Assembly: GCA_001771615.1 (NCBI GenBank)
Contig: MEUF01000013.1
Location: 1-15,688, forward strand
Direction: 5' to 3'
Length of the DNA: 15,688 bases
Source: a candidate division WOR-1 bacterium RIFOXYB2_FULL_48_7
GTDB taxonomy: Bacteria; Margulisbacteria; WOR-1; O2-12-FULL-45-9; XYB2-FULL-48-7
The stretch's first letter is position 1. Each line of letters starts with the position of its first letter. The translations under genes were made by a program, and so were the position numbers. The notes beneath the pieces were generated by a model, which was given only the letters and a program-made list of their open reading frames with translations, made no database searches and had not been told where the DNA came from. Below are positions 1 through 7,608 of the stretch, one piece after another.

Positions 1-2579
1 GGGTTTTTAATTTCATGCGCCATGCCGGCCGCCATGGTGGCCAGGGCCGAGAGTTTATCCGCCCGCCGCACCTTGTCTTCCAGCTCTTTTATTTCCGTCA
101 AATCTTGAATTGAAAGCAAAGCGCCGATTTTTTTTCCTTGATCATCCAGCAACAGGGTTGAAGAGATGGCTACCGGGACAATCCCCCGCTCGCCGGAGCT
201 GATCCCGGTTTCCATGTTCAGGCAGGTTTGTCCTCTCAAGGTATTGGCAATGGCGGCGGTAATTACCCCGCCTCCACCCCAAATCTCGGCACAACTTTTA
301 TTGATAACTTCTTCTAATTTCCTGCCGGTAATTTGTTCAGCCATAAAGTTAAATGTCACAATCCGGCTCTGAACATCTGTCGTCAGAACCCCATTGGTCA
401 TGCTTTGCAGGATCTCTTCATTGTAGTTTTTCATCGCCAGCACCTGGGCATACAACCGGGCATTATCCAACGCCACTGCCGCCTGGTTGGCTATGGTGGC
501 CAGCAAAGCCAGATCTTCGGAGGTAAACATGTCGCCGGTCAATTTACTGCCCAGCGCAATAATGCCGGTCAATTCATCCTGGGAAATGATGGGGACCCAG
601 ACATGGCTCCCCAGGCGCTCCATTTCATTCCTGACATCCTGTTGGGCCGTCTCACCCAGCTCATCCAGTACCAGGATATCCCGATTGGCCAATAGCCAGT
701 CGATAATGGGACTTTGTTTGTCGATCTCGATCCGTTTATAGCGTTTTACCTCCAGGGCTAAAGAATGATAATGGTCTTTTTCCGGTAATAAAAACGAGAT
801 TTCCGAAACCTGCAACGTGTCATTTAAGGCAGTGACTAATAATTTTGTCAACTCATCAAGCTTGATGACGGCGGCAATCTCGTGGCTTAAACGGTTAAGG
901 GTTTGCTGGTAATCATATTTTCCCCGGAAAAACAGCTGGTCAGTCCACCGCTGTAAAAACATCACCAGCGGTTGGAAGGCCACAGCAATCAGAAAAGCGG
1001 CCAGGCCGGTCAGGACCAGGGATGAATAGCCAAATATCCCCCGCAGGTAAAGCTCTGAAACCAATACCGCTCCAGCATACAGGAGCATGATCAGTGAAGT
1101 GGCCAACAAGTAAACCAAGCTGCGTTGAATGACGACTTCAACGCTCATCAAGCGATGCCGGACAATTGCATAACTGATAAAACTGATATAAAAAATCGTA
1201 AAAAATGGCCCCAGCACTGCCAGGTTGGAATAACCAAACCAGGGCATGACCAGATTGGTCGCCGAAGCGGCTAAGATACTTAGGAAAAGGCCGAAAAAGA
1301 CATAGCCAAGCTGGACTTTTTGCGTTCCGGTGGCATTGCGGTATTTCTTGGCCAATTGCGATAAGGCATATGTCATATAGCCGACAAAATATATCACAAA
1401 GATATTGTAGGCTGGCCCATAAATAGGGGTTAAGAGCCCAGCTTGAGAAACAACATCACGGACAATCAGGCCGGCCGGCACAAATGAAAGCATGATGATG
1501 GCCGGCAGTAATAAGGCAAACCATAAGCCGCTGGTAATGGGAAATTCTTTTCTTGGGAAGACCCAACAGAAATAGACAAAAGTTGGCAACAAAACCAGTG
1601 GGCCGGCAAAAACCCACCGCCCCCACAGCAATGTGTCAGATGTCACATTAAGTAAATATAGCGATAAGGCCCAAAAAGCCACGGCAAAAATCGATAAAGC
1701 AAAAGAGCGGTTAATAGAGCTGCGCAGATCGGAAAATAGGATAAATAAACCCAAACAGCAATTCAAGATCATGATATAGAGCAAATGAAGATATGCCATG
1801 TTTCCCAGCCAGAGACTGCTTAATGTGGCAACCGCCACGCTAGTCACTCCCAGAAAAATAGTCCCCAACGAGGTTAACCCCTCTACCCCCAGCAGCCTAT
1901 GTCGCACCATGGCATAGGCCACCAGGCCAACCATTACCAGGGTAAAAGGCGGGCCAAAAACAAACAGGCTAGGGATGCCTAATATCGGAAAAACCAGGCT
2001 GGTAATAATCCCCAAAAAGATGGAGATGCCCATCCCCCACATTATGTAGGCAATTTGCAGTTTGGTCCTCTCCTCGCTCCGACGATATTTAAAGATTAAG
2101 ATTAAAAAAGCCAGCAGAAAATAAAAAACCAGATAAAGGGCATAAGCTCGATAAGCCCAGCCAAAAATCGGCTGGGCGGTCAGATAATCCCCGCCTCTAA
2201 TCGATATGGCCGCGACCAACCAATCGGTCACGACCGAAAGAAAGGAAAAAATAATTCCCGGGCCAAAGATCAGAAGTTTAATTTTTACCGATATCTCCGC
2301 CGTCTTTTGGGGGAAAATGAGGCAGAAATAGAGGAACATGCCGGCAATCAAGGCCGAGCCGATTGGCGTAGTCCGGCGCCAGAACAAGAGCCAATCAGGA
2401 TCAGTGGCATTAAAGAAGAGCAAAAAAGAGAGCGTCCAGCCGGCAATAAAAAACATTATCAGGCTGAAAACCCGGTTGGCTTCGATATTTCGCCCTTTCA
2501 GGTACAGGTAGCCGGCCAAACCAAGGTTGATGGCCAGGGTGGCCAACAGCGAGGCATTGAGAAAAAAGTGAATTCCCAT
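1..2579 (-). CDS. Membrane sensor histidine kinase (duplicated multi-TM sensor, GAF, PAS, HisKA); 3' end outside window
   Basis: The frame is open from ATG 2577-2579 to the window edge (about 859 codons), so the C terminus is missing. In order I see seven hydrophobic helices ending in YAMVRHRLLGVE (R226), two further helices, a second set of seven ending in YAIVRHRLMSVE (R474), two more helices, a GAF domain (about residues 565-710), a PAS domain (about 720-825), and an H-box MAHEIKNP with phospho-acceptor H855 encoded at 15-17. The HATPase domain must lie beyond the edge. The RHRL motif after seven helices is typical of kinases with an N-terminal 7TM sensor (HisKA_7TM type). It should be an inner-membrane kinase passing a signal to a response regulator not seen here. 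The start is 17 nt after the stop of the upstream gene and has no Shine-Dalgarno; an extended -10 box sits directly in front of it. The signal is unknown. PrsK-type kinases also join TM helices to GAF but usually lack a PAS and classical H-box. Confidence 0.9.
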   Translation of the reverse strand, partial: MGIHFFLNASLLATLAINLGLAGYLYLKGRNIEANRVFSLIMFFIAGWTLSFLLFFNATDPDWLLFWRRTTPIGSALIAGMFLYFCLIFPQKTAEISVKIKLLIFGPGIIFSFLSVVTDWLVAAISIRGGDYLTAQPIFGWAYRAYALYLVFYFLLAFLILIFKYRRSEERTKLQIAYIMWGMGISIFLGIITSLVFPILGIPSLFVFGPPFTLVMVGLVAYAMVRHRLLGVEGLTSLGTIFLGVTSVAVATLSSLWLGNMAYLHLLYIMILNCCLGLFILFSDLRSSINRSFALSIFAVAFWALSLYLLNVTSDTLLWGRWVFAGPLVLLPTFVYFCWVFPRKEFPITSGLWFALLLPAIIMLSFVPAGLIVRDVVSQAGLLTPIYGPAYNIFVIYFVGYMTYALSQLAKKYRNATGTQKVQLGYVFFGLFLSILAASATNLVMPWFGYSNLAVLGPFFTIFYISFISYAIVRHRLMSVEVVIQRSLVYLLATSLIMLLYAGAVLVSELYLRGIFGYSSLVLTGLAAFLIAVAFQPLVMFLQRWTDQLFFRGKYDYQQTLNRLSHEIAAVIKLDELTKLLVTALNDTLQVSEISFLLPEKDHYHSLALEVKRYKRIEIDKQSPIIDWLLANRDILVLDELGETAQQDVRNEMERLGSHVWVPIISQDELTGIIALGSKLTGDMFTSEDLALLATIANQAAVALDNARLYAQVLAMKNYNEEILQSMTNGVLTTDVQSRIVTFNFMAEQITGRKLEEVINKSCAEIWGGGGVITAAIANTLRGQTCLNMETGISSGERGIVPVAISSTLLLDDQGKKIGALLSIQDLTEIKELEDKVRRADKLSALATMAAGMAHEIKN

Positions 2580-2587
2580 GCGGAAAA

Positions 2588-2596
2588 ATTATAGCA
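2588..2596 (-). promoter_or_regulatory. Extended -10 promoter of the histidine kinase gene, leaderless type
   Basis: Read on the minus strand this is TGCTATAAT, a perfect TATAAT preceded by the TGn extension, which in sigma-70-type promoters can replace a good -35 box. I see no convincing -35 hexamer. The expected transcription start, about 7 nt downstream, falls at 2579-2582, on or next to the ATG at 2579, so the mRNA would have essentially no 5' leader. This agrees with the absence of a ribosome binding site. It lies immediately after the stop codon of the upstream gene. Confidence 0.6.
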
Positions 2597-3796
2597 TTAT
2601 TTAGAGAGTCTTTTAAAGAATATCTTCAAGACGCTCTTAAGGAATGAAAAAACATTTAAACGGAAGATAAAGATCCTGGCATCTTTTGGCCCCAAACCCT
2701 CCAGGGCATCTTTGACTTTCTCGCCAAGTCGGCCACCCCCCCTATAATCAGCAGTGTTACCAATCGCCTCTTCATACGCCCCTTCAACCACCCCGTCAAT
2801 TTTGACTTGACATTTATAGTATTCGGCTATGGCCCGGCGGGCTTCCAATTCTTCCAAACCCAGTCTGACATATTTAACTCCAGAAAAGTATTTATGGAGA
2901 ATAGCAACAACAATCGGGTTGCGGGTCCTCACTCCAATGTAAAATGGCTTGATCCAGCCGCCAGAAAATTTATAATGCAGCCAACGCCAGGCTAAGAGGG
3001 TGTAATTTAGGCGGACGGCCAAATCTTGCGCCTGGAAGGATGGATCAACTGCTGTCCCGACAAGCGGGACAACTTGTCCCTGGCGTCTTCTGCCATTAAT
3101 TTGTGAATAGGCAAAGGGGAGCTCGTCAACCGAGGCAAAAGCTACCGGCCGCTCATCCTTAAAGGCCAAAGCCAAATCGTCAACAGAGACGGCATGGGCA
3201 TACATATCTGCTCGATCGCGCCCCAGCCAGTTCAACTCGGTTAATAGTGCGTTAGAAATGCTGGTCGGCAATTTCGAGGGGTTTTCAACCCGACCGATTT
3301 CAAAACCATGATATGGCTGAAGGACCGAACGTCTAAAGACAAAGTCATAAACTTGACTGACCGGCTCATGTTTTTCTTTTCTTCTCGAGACCGGCCTTGG
3401 AGCTCGAACTAAATCCGCTAACATGGCAGCACGTTGTTGATGCTGGCGGACCCTGGTCCTTAAACGGGAGAGATTAAGGATCGTCCCATTGATCCTTTCG
3501 CCAAGAAACTGGTCAGTGATTGTCCCGGGCGAAAAGTCCAAGCCTTCAAGCTGGTTTGTTTGATCAAGGAGAAAAGTCGCAATGAATCTATCCATTTTAA
3601 GCGCTCGATCCAACAGGCCAAGCACACCCTGATAAGCCGGAGGGCTCAAATGAGTCATGATACGCATTGTTTGCGGGGAGCATTGCACCATTCTGGTAAG
3701 CAGGTCGCTCCTGACAACGTTTTGAGAGCGCTGCGTATGCATAAAGCGTAGAGTCATATTATGCCAACTTTTGGCTAAGGAGATATTCTTATTCAT
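2597..3796 (-). CDS. Hypothetical protein with GNAT-like acyltransferase C-terminal half
   Basis: This 399-residue soluble protein is not one I recognise as a whole. Residues 205-310 resemble a GNAT fold: a strand-rich stretch (RPVAFASVDELPF, about 216-228), then VVPLVGTAVDPSFQAQDLA (242-260) at the position of the beta4 strand and acyl-CoA pyrophosphate loop, a long helix, and PFYIGVRTRNPIVVAILHKYF (284-304, first 20 given loosely) like the late GNAT strand plus the Asn-containing helix. The loop lacks a clean Q/RxxGxG/A, so catalysis is uncertain. Residues 1-200 have no familiar motif and contain basic, helical stretches; the C terminus (about 371-399) is rich in Phe, Leu and Lys and may be amphipathic. 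A weak GAAGG precedes the ATG. It follows the 138-residue gene by 48 nt and precedes the kinase gene by 17 nt, so it could share their transcript. Substrate unknown. Confidence 0.7.
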   Translation of the reverse strand: MNKNISLAKSWHNMTLRFMHTQRSQNVVRSDLLTRMVQCSPQTMRIMTHLSPPAYQGVLGLLDRALKMDRFIATFLLDQTNQLEGLDFSPGTITDQFLGERINGTILNLSRLRTRVRQHQQRAAMLADLVRAPRPVSRRKEKHEPVSQVYDFVFRRSVLQPYHGFEIGRVENPSKLPTSISNALLTELNWLGRDRADMYAHAVSVDDLALAFKDERPVAFASVDELPFAYSQINGRRRQGQVVPLVGTAVDPSFQAQDLAVRLNYTLLAWRWLHYKFSGGWIKPFYIGVRTRNPIVVAILHKYFSGVKYVRLGLEELEARRAIAEYYKCQVKIDGVVEGAYEEAIGNTADYRGGGRLGEKVKDALEGLGPKDARIFIFRLNVFSFLKSVLKIFFKRLSK

Positions 3797-3844
3797 AAGC
3801 CCTTCAGCAGGTTATCGTCAGGCCATATTTATAATTTCAGCCGA

Positions 3845-4261
3845 TTATGGGGTGGTAACCAGAAATTTTTTGTAGATCGTCGGTAATTGTCTTAAGTCGA
3901 TCGCACTGCGCACTCGATTGTTTAGGCCAAGAGGGTAAACACAGGCATCCATTACCTTTCTCATGGCTTCATTACAGGCAAAAAGCTGGTCATAATCAAT
4001 CAGGTTCAATTCTGCAGCCGAAGGCAAATCAAGCGGCAAAAGTTTAGTGTGATCAAAAGAATAAACTCTCTCCGCCCGGTCAATACAGCGAGCCAGCAAC
4101 ATCTTCACCCCTTCAAGTTTAGCTGCTTGCAATTTTTGCAGGATCCTCAAATTGGGGCCTAAAATATGACAGGACAAGCCAAGCTTGCCCATATCACCCT
4201 GTAAAACACCCTTTGGCGATAATAATGCGACACTGGTCATACAAGTTGCTAACATTGTCAC
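3845..4261 (-). CDS. Hypothetical protein, 138 residues
   Basis: I do not recognise this protein. The frame runs from GTG 4259-4261 to TAA at 3845-3847; an alternative ATG lies two codons inside (4253-4255). Neither start has a clear Shine-Dalgarno. Residues 1-35 are fairly hydrophobic with two Cys (MLATCMTSVALLS) but do not form an obvious signal peptide. The middle (about 38-70) looks like a Leu/Lys/Arg-rich amphipathic helix, and the rest is mixed helical. There are four cysteines with no metal-binding spacing. It sits in line with its neighbours, after an AT-rich 217-nt gap at 4262-4478 in which I see neither a gene nor a clear terminator. Its reality rests on frame, orientation and neat packing, not on homology, so it is less certain than its neighbours. 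Confidence 0.5.
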   Translation of the reverse strand: MTMLATCMTSVALLSPKGVLQGDMGKLGLSCHILGPNLRILQKLQAAKLEGVKMLLARCIDRAERVYSFDHTKLLPLDLPSAAELNLIDYDQLFACNEAMRKVMDACVYPLGLNNRVRSAIDLRQLPTIYKKFLVTTP

Positions 4262-4478
4262 TATCTATTTCGCCAGAAGAAAAAAATAATTTCAGGCTTT
4301 TTTTGGATCGCCACTTTCCCCAAAGTTGTTACCTTGATTCCCGGGGAGTTTTACAATATGAGGAATTGCCCATTTTATGAAATCATAGGCCGAGGTTATT
4401 AATTTAGACCCTTCCATATTCTTACCCGCCGACCACCCCACCCCTCAAAGCGTAAAAGAATAAAAGGACGAAGGTAAA

Positions 4479-5174
4479 TTATTTGTCCTCGACGAGACGA
4501 ACCGCGAAATAGTAGTTGCGAAAATCGGGATAGTCGTTGTTGCGCAAGCCGCTATCCAGGAGACAGAGAACAAATGTGCCTGGATACCTTTTATTCTGCG
4601 TTTCTGTCCATATCCAAAAATTCGTGCCAGATAATTGTTTCCCAACCAAATTATTTAACTTTATCAATTCCGGCTCGCTTGGAACCCTGAATTTCCTGCC
4701 GGGATTCTGTCTGTTTAATTCTTCGGCAAGAGCTCTGCCATCCAGCAAAGTGCAATATCCAACTCCCTTGGCGGCATTTGATTCATCAGCAATGGCAGCG
4801 TTAAGCCTATCTGCCTCACACCCTGTAATCATATATCCAGCTTTAACCAGCCAGGCAATTTGCCCGCCAGTGACCACGCCCCTGCTAACCTTAAAAGGCA
4901 GTCGGGGATCATCAATCATTTCTGGAACCTCTAGGGCTTTCACTTGAACTGCAGTAACAGTGGACATATTAATTAGTTCAATTTCTGTTTCCGTTGCCGG
5001 TTGGCGCAGCGCCTGGTAACCCGACAGAGCCTCTTGATTATCTCCCGCGCGAATCCTTGCGATCCCGGCAGGACCGCTCAATCTCTGCAATAGAATCCTT
5101 AATTGACCCTCCGCATTTAATCTCCTATCACTTGCTCGAAAGATTAAACCCTTAATGCTCACATTTAATGCCAT
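4479..5174 (-). CDS. FGE-sulfatase / C-type-lectin-fold protein, resembling DGR variable proteins
   Basis: This 231-residue protein has a C-terminal half resembling the formylglycine-generating-enzyme (SUMF1/DUF1566) C-type-lectin fold. Residues 93-113 (PFKVSRGVVTGGQIAWLVK onward) match the pattern 'F.is..eVTn.qy..fv..gy'. DGRALAEELNRQNPGRKFRVPSEPEL (about 145-170) corresponds to '..A.~y...g..yRLPTEaEwE'. WIWTET (187-192) is the '.WtwT.' core strand, and RNNDYPDFRNYYFAVRLV (211-228) matches the terminal 'RN..NPDxRNxxxGFRlV' element. The active-site cysteines of true FGE are not evident, so a binding or structural role is more likely. Residues 1-65 are unassigned, and there is no signal peptide or TM helix. 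The start has a good ribosome site, AGGAG at 5184-5188, 9 nt from the ATG. The Asn/Tyr/Asp-rich end just before the stop is the part that diversity-generating retroelements mutate, but no reverse transcriptase or template repeat is visible here. Confidence 0.75.
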   Translation of the reverse strand: MALNVSIKGLIFRASDRRLNAEGQLRILLQRLSGPAGIARIRAGDNQEALSGYQALRQPATETEIELINMSTVTAVQVKALEVPEMIDDPRLPFKVSRGVVTGGQIAWLVKAGYMITGCEADRLNAAIADESNAAKGVGYCTLLDGRALAEELNRQNPGRKFRVPSEPELIKLNNLVGKQLSGTNFWIWTETQNKRYPGTFVLCLLDSGLRNNDYPDFRNYYFAVRLVEDK

Positions 5175-5277
5175 TTTTAGTTTCTCCTATTTTACCTTAC
5201 TCCGGATCTCCAACCCAACGTAATATTATCGATGGGTTATCCAGGATATTTCACTTTTTTTGGGATATATTTTTGGA

Positions 5278-7524
5278 TCAGTGAATTTGTGAACGCCGGC
5301 TAAATCGCCGGGCGGCTGATTCAGCCAAAAACACCAGGTCAGAGATGATATTACGGAAACCGAGCAATTTATGGATGGCATATGCCAACAGAATTGTCGT
5401 ATACAGGTGCATAACATTAAACATATAGTTGCCATTGACAAGTAGTTGCGCGACGTCAGCGCCAAGTTCTGTCAACATCTTGCCCAGTGTCCCCAGCGAA
5501 AACAGCGAAGAAGAAAGGCTAATGCGCGTCCGTTGACCATCTTTTGGGGTTCTGTTGAAGGGGATTTTTTTACCGGTGATTATCTGCCAAACGGTCGAGA
5601 CCTGTCCCTTAAAATATGTTGGAGTCAGCAGAAGATTGCTCATTAATGCCAGTTGTGAATTCATAAAAGTAAAACCACGCTTTTTTATTGGGCGGAAATA
5701 TGAAACAAAACCCGTTAAGAGGTAAAGATATATAAATGGATTTCCGGCAAATTGGCCAACTGAAGCCACCAAATTCAAGGCAATGACAATATTAATGCTG
5801 TAATAGACGTACCGGTAAAGACGGTTGAGCAGGACCTTGAGCGGGAGCTGTTTTGCAGAACGAAGCAGCATAATTAACAGCTTCAATGGGCCGTTGGCCC
5901 AGCGTTGCCGCTGGATCTCCAGTTCACCCCAATTTTTTGGATTTATCAAAATGCAAAGAGGGTGCTTGGCATAAACAGTCCTCGAAGCGGGAAAATTAGT
6001 TTTTATAAACAGATCAGTTTCATAATCTTCAATCACCGTGTCATCCCTGATCGTTTTTCGATATGGCGATTGCGGGTCGGTCGGCTGGTCCATGATTGCC
6101 CTCAAAACACTTCCCCGCAGCACACCATTTGATCCGGCCCAACAGGCATTATCCTGGACGGTGTGCCCTTTTTCCAAAAGTCCGGCCATATTCATCTCAA
6201 ATGCTCCAATATGCTGGACAGGATTATCGGACGGCAGGCTCCAGGTCGGCGATTGGAAAATCGTAACATTTTGCGCGTCCTCCCTTTCCATGAATGGCAC
6301 TGCCTCGGTCAAATAATTTGGAAATATGCGCGTATCGGCATCAATAATCATAAAATAATCATGTCGCCCAAAGTTTAAAACGCTTTTGTTACGCAAGGAA
6401 TTTGCCTGCTCACTATCCGGGGCAACAATTAACTTTTTACCTTGTTCATCTGTCCCTACTACCCAGGCCTGTCCATCCAGAGATAGATAAGCATTAACAT
6501 TGGTAGCCTTATTTTTTGTGCCCGGCAGATTGGCAAAGGCTTTTCTTTCGAATTGAGCAACCTGAACATCAAAGAAAACCAACAATTCTCTCCAAGCATC
6601 GGCTAACTTGTCTGCGGTCAATGGTTGATCCTTATAAGCCTGTGCCAAGGCCTTAAAATGCTCCGCCCGCTTTAGAAAGACCCGGTCACGCGAATACTGG
6701 TCGGTCAAATCTTCGTCGGCACCAAGCTGCTTGTTTATACTTAACAAACGATTGGCAATGTAGTCAGCGGCCAGGCTGATCTCCTGCGGTGATTCATGAT
6801 AAATTTTGGCAACGGTCTCTTTGCCTTTATCAAACAGCGCGTTGATTTCCGCGATCAACCCGTTGATTTGTTCAGTCTCTCTAGCCTGCGCGGCAACCTT
6901 TGGGTCATTATCATTCAACAGTACAACGTCGCGTTTGGCATAATCCAGCAGGGCGGCCGAGAGAATGGTTTTTTTCAGTACGTGGGGAGGTTCAGCATAA
7001 GCCGGGATCAGGACAGCAACCGACGGGGCGCTTGGAGAATGCGCCAATTTTTTCTCATTGTCAGTCAAAGGTAAAAATTGTTTGTCATACTTCATTTCGC
7101 TTAAACGTGCAGATTGGTAAAGAAAATTTACCAGGGTCATCAACCCAAACAAAACCAAGGCGCCGGGCCCCATGGTTGAAGTTGCTATCCCCCAGATCAA
7201 GCAACCGACAGCCGAAGCAACAGTCAAGCCGGCCCACAAGCTGGTTTCACGGTTACTGATCGATTTTTGATAGGTATACTCATGATTCTTGATGGCTGGT
7301 TTTGTAATCGTGCCTGGGGCGTTGACTTGTAAATCAATCGGGACAGTTTCAATCTGTATCCCCGCCCGAAAGCAAGCTTCAAGCCTCGGGATAACAGAGG
7401 GGCGTAAAGCGTGTAAGCCTATTTGGGCAGTTCTGGCAGCATGAATTGGTTTCCCGCATCTTACAGGTGTCCAAAAAATGGGGGCTTGGCTAAATTTGGC
7501 AGCAACAGGCCTAAATATTTCCAT
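5278..7524 (-). CDS. Membrane glycosyltransferase family 2, cellulose-synthase-like
   Basis: This 748-residue enzyme should move sugar from a nucleotide sugar to a growing glycan at the cytoplasmic membrane. The processive-GT2 signatures are present: PSVAVLIPAYAEPP (167-180), first aspartates DND at 205-207, DAD at 395-397, IEDYETD with E499/D500 (the TED-like catalytic base), and QRQRW at 538-542. Two TM helices precede the catalytic domain (about 97-136), and several follow (about 575-610, 622-640, 700-730). No PilZ domain follows, so c-di-GMP control as in BcsA is not indicated. Between the first and second Asp motifs there are 190 residues, against about 67 in BcsA, so a largely helical, charged insert of roughly 120 residues sits there. 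Residues 1-90 are an unassigned cytosolic extension. AAAGGA at 7533-7538, 8 nt from the ATG, supports the start. It lies 84 nt after a GlmU-like gene that could supply a UDP-sugar. The product polymer cannot be named from sequence. Confidence 0.87.
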   Translation of the reverse strand: MEIFRPVAAKFSQAPIFWTPVRCGKPIHAARTAQIGLHALRPSVIPRLEACFRAGIQIETVPIDLQVNAPGTITKPAIKNHEYTYQKSISNRETSLWAGLTVASAVGCLIWGIATSTMGPGALVLFGLMTLVNFLYQSARLSEMKYDKQFLPLTDNEKKLAHSPSAPSVAVLIPAYAEPPHVLKKTILSAALLDYAKRDVVLLNDNDPKVAAQARETEQINGLIAEINALFDKGKETVAKIYHESPQEISLAADYIANRLLSINKQLGADEDLTDQYSRDRVFLKRAEHFKALAQAYKDQPLTADKLADAWRELLVFFDVQVAQFERKAFANLPGTKNKATNVNAYLSLDGQAWVVGTDEQGKKLIVAPDSEQANSLRNKSVLNFGRHDYFMIIDADTRIFPNYLTEAVPFMEREDAQNVTIFQSPTWSLPSDNPVQHIGAFEMNMAGLLEKGHTVQDNACWAGSNGVLRGSVLRAIMDQPTDPQSPYRKTIRDDTVIEDYETDLFIKTNFPASRTVYAKHPLCILINPKNWGELEIQRQRWANGPLKLLIMLLRSAKQLPLKVLLNRLYRYVYYSINIVIALNLVASVGQFAGNPFIYLYLLTGFVSYFRPIKKRGFTFMNSQLALMSNLLLTPTYFKGQVSTVWQIITGKKIPFNRTPKDGQRTRISLSSSLFSLGTLGKMLTELGADVAQLLVNGNYMFNVMHLYTTILLAYAIHKLLGFRNIISDLVFLAESAARRFSRRSQIH

Positions 7525-7608
7525 TGATACGTTCCTTTATAGGAATCTCTCTATGGATATATCGTTAAATTTGGAAGAGGATTTCAGATATTTTATGGGG
7601 GCCCTGGA

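Noticed and set aside
166..741. Open frames on the plus strand at 166-372, 333-695 and 487-741
   Set aside because: They lie opposite the GAF/PAS part of the histidine kinase, which has continuous conserved-domain coding on the minus strand; their translations show no family features.
4445..4645. Minus-strand frame at 4445-4645 overlapping the lectin-fold gene in another frame
   Set aside because: It overlaps the conserved terminal element of the lectin-fold protein and has no ribosome site or family features.
5212..5238. Inverted repeat AACCCA (5212-5217) / TGGGTT (5233-5238) between the GT2 and lectin-fold genes, considered as a terminator
   Set aside because: The stem is only 6 bp with a 15-nt loop and no T-run follows in the direction of transcription.
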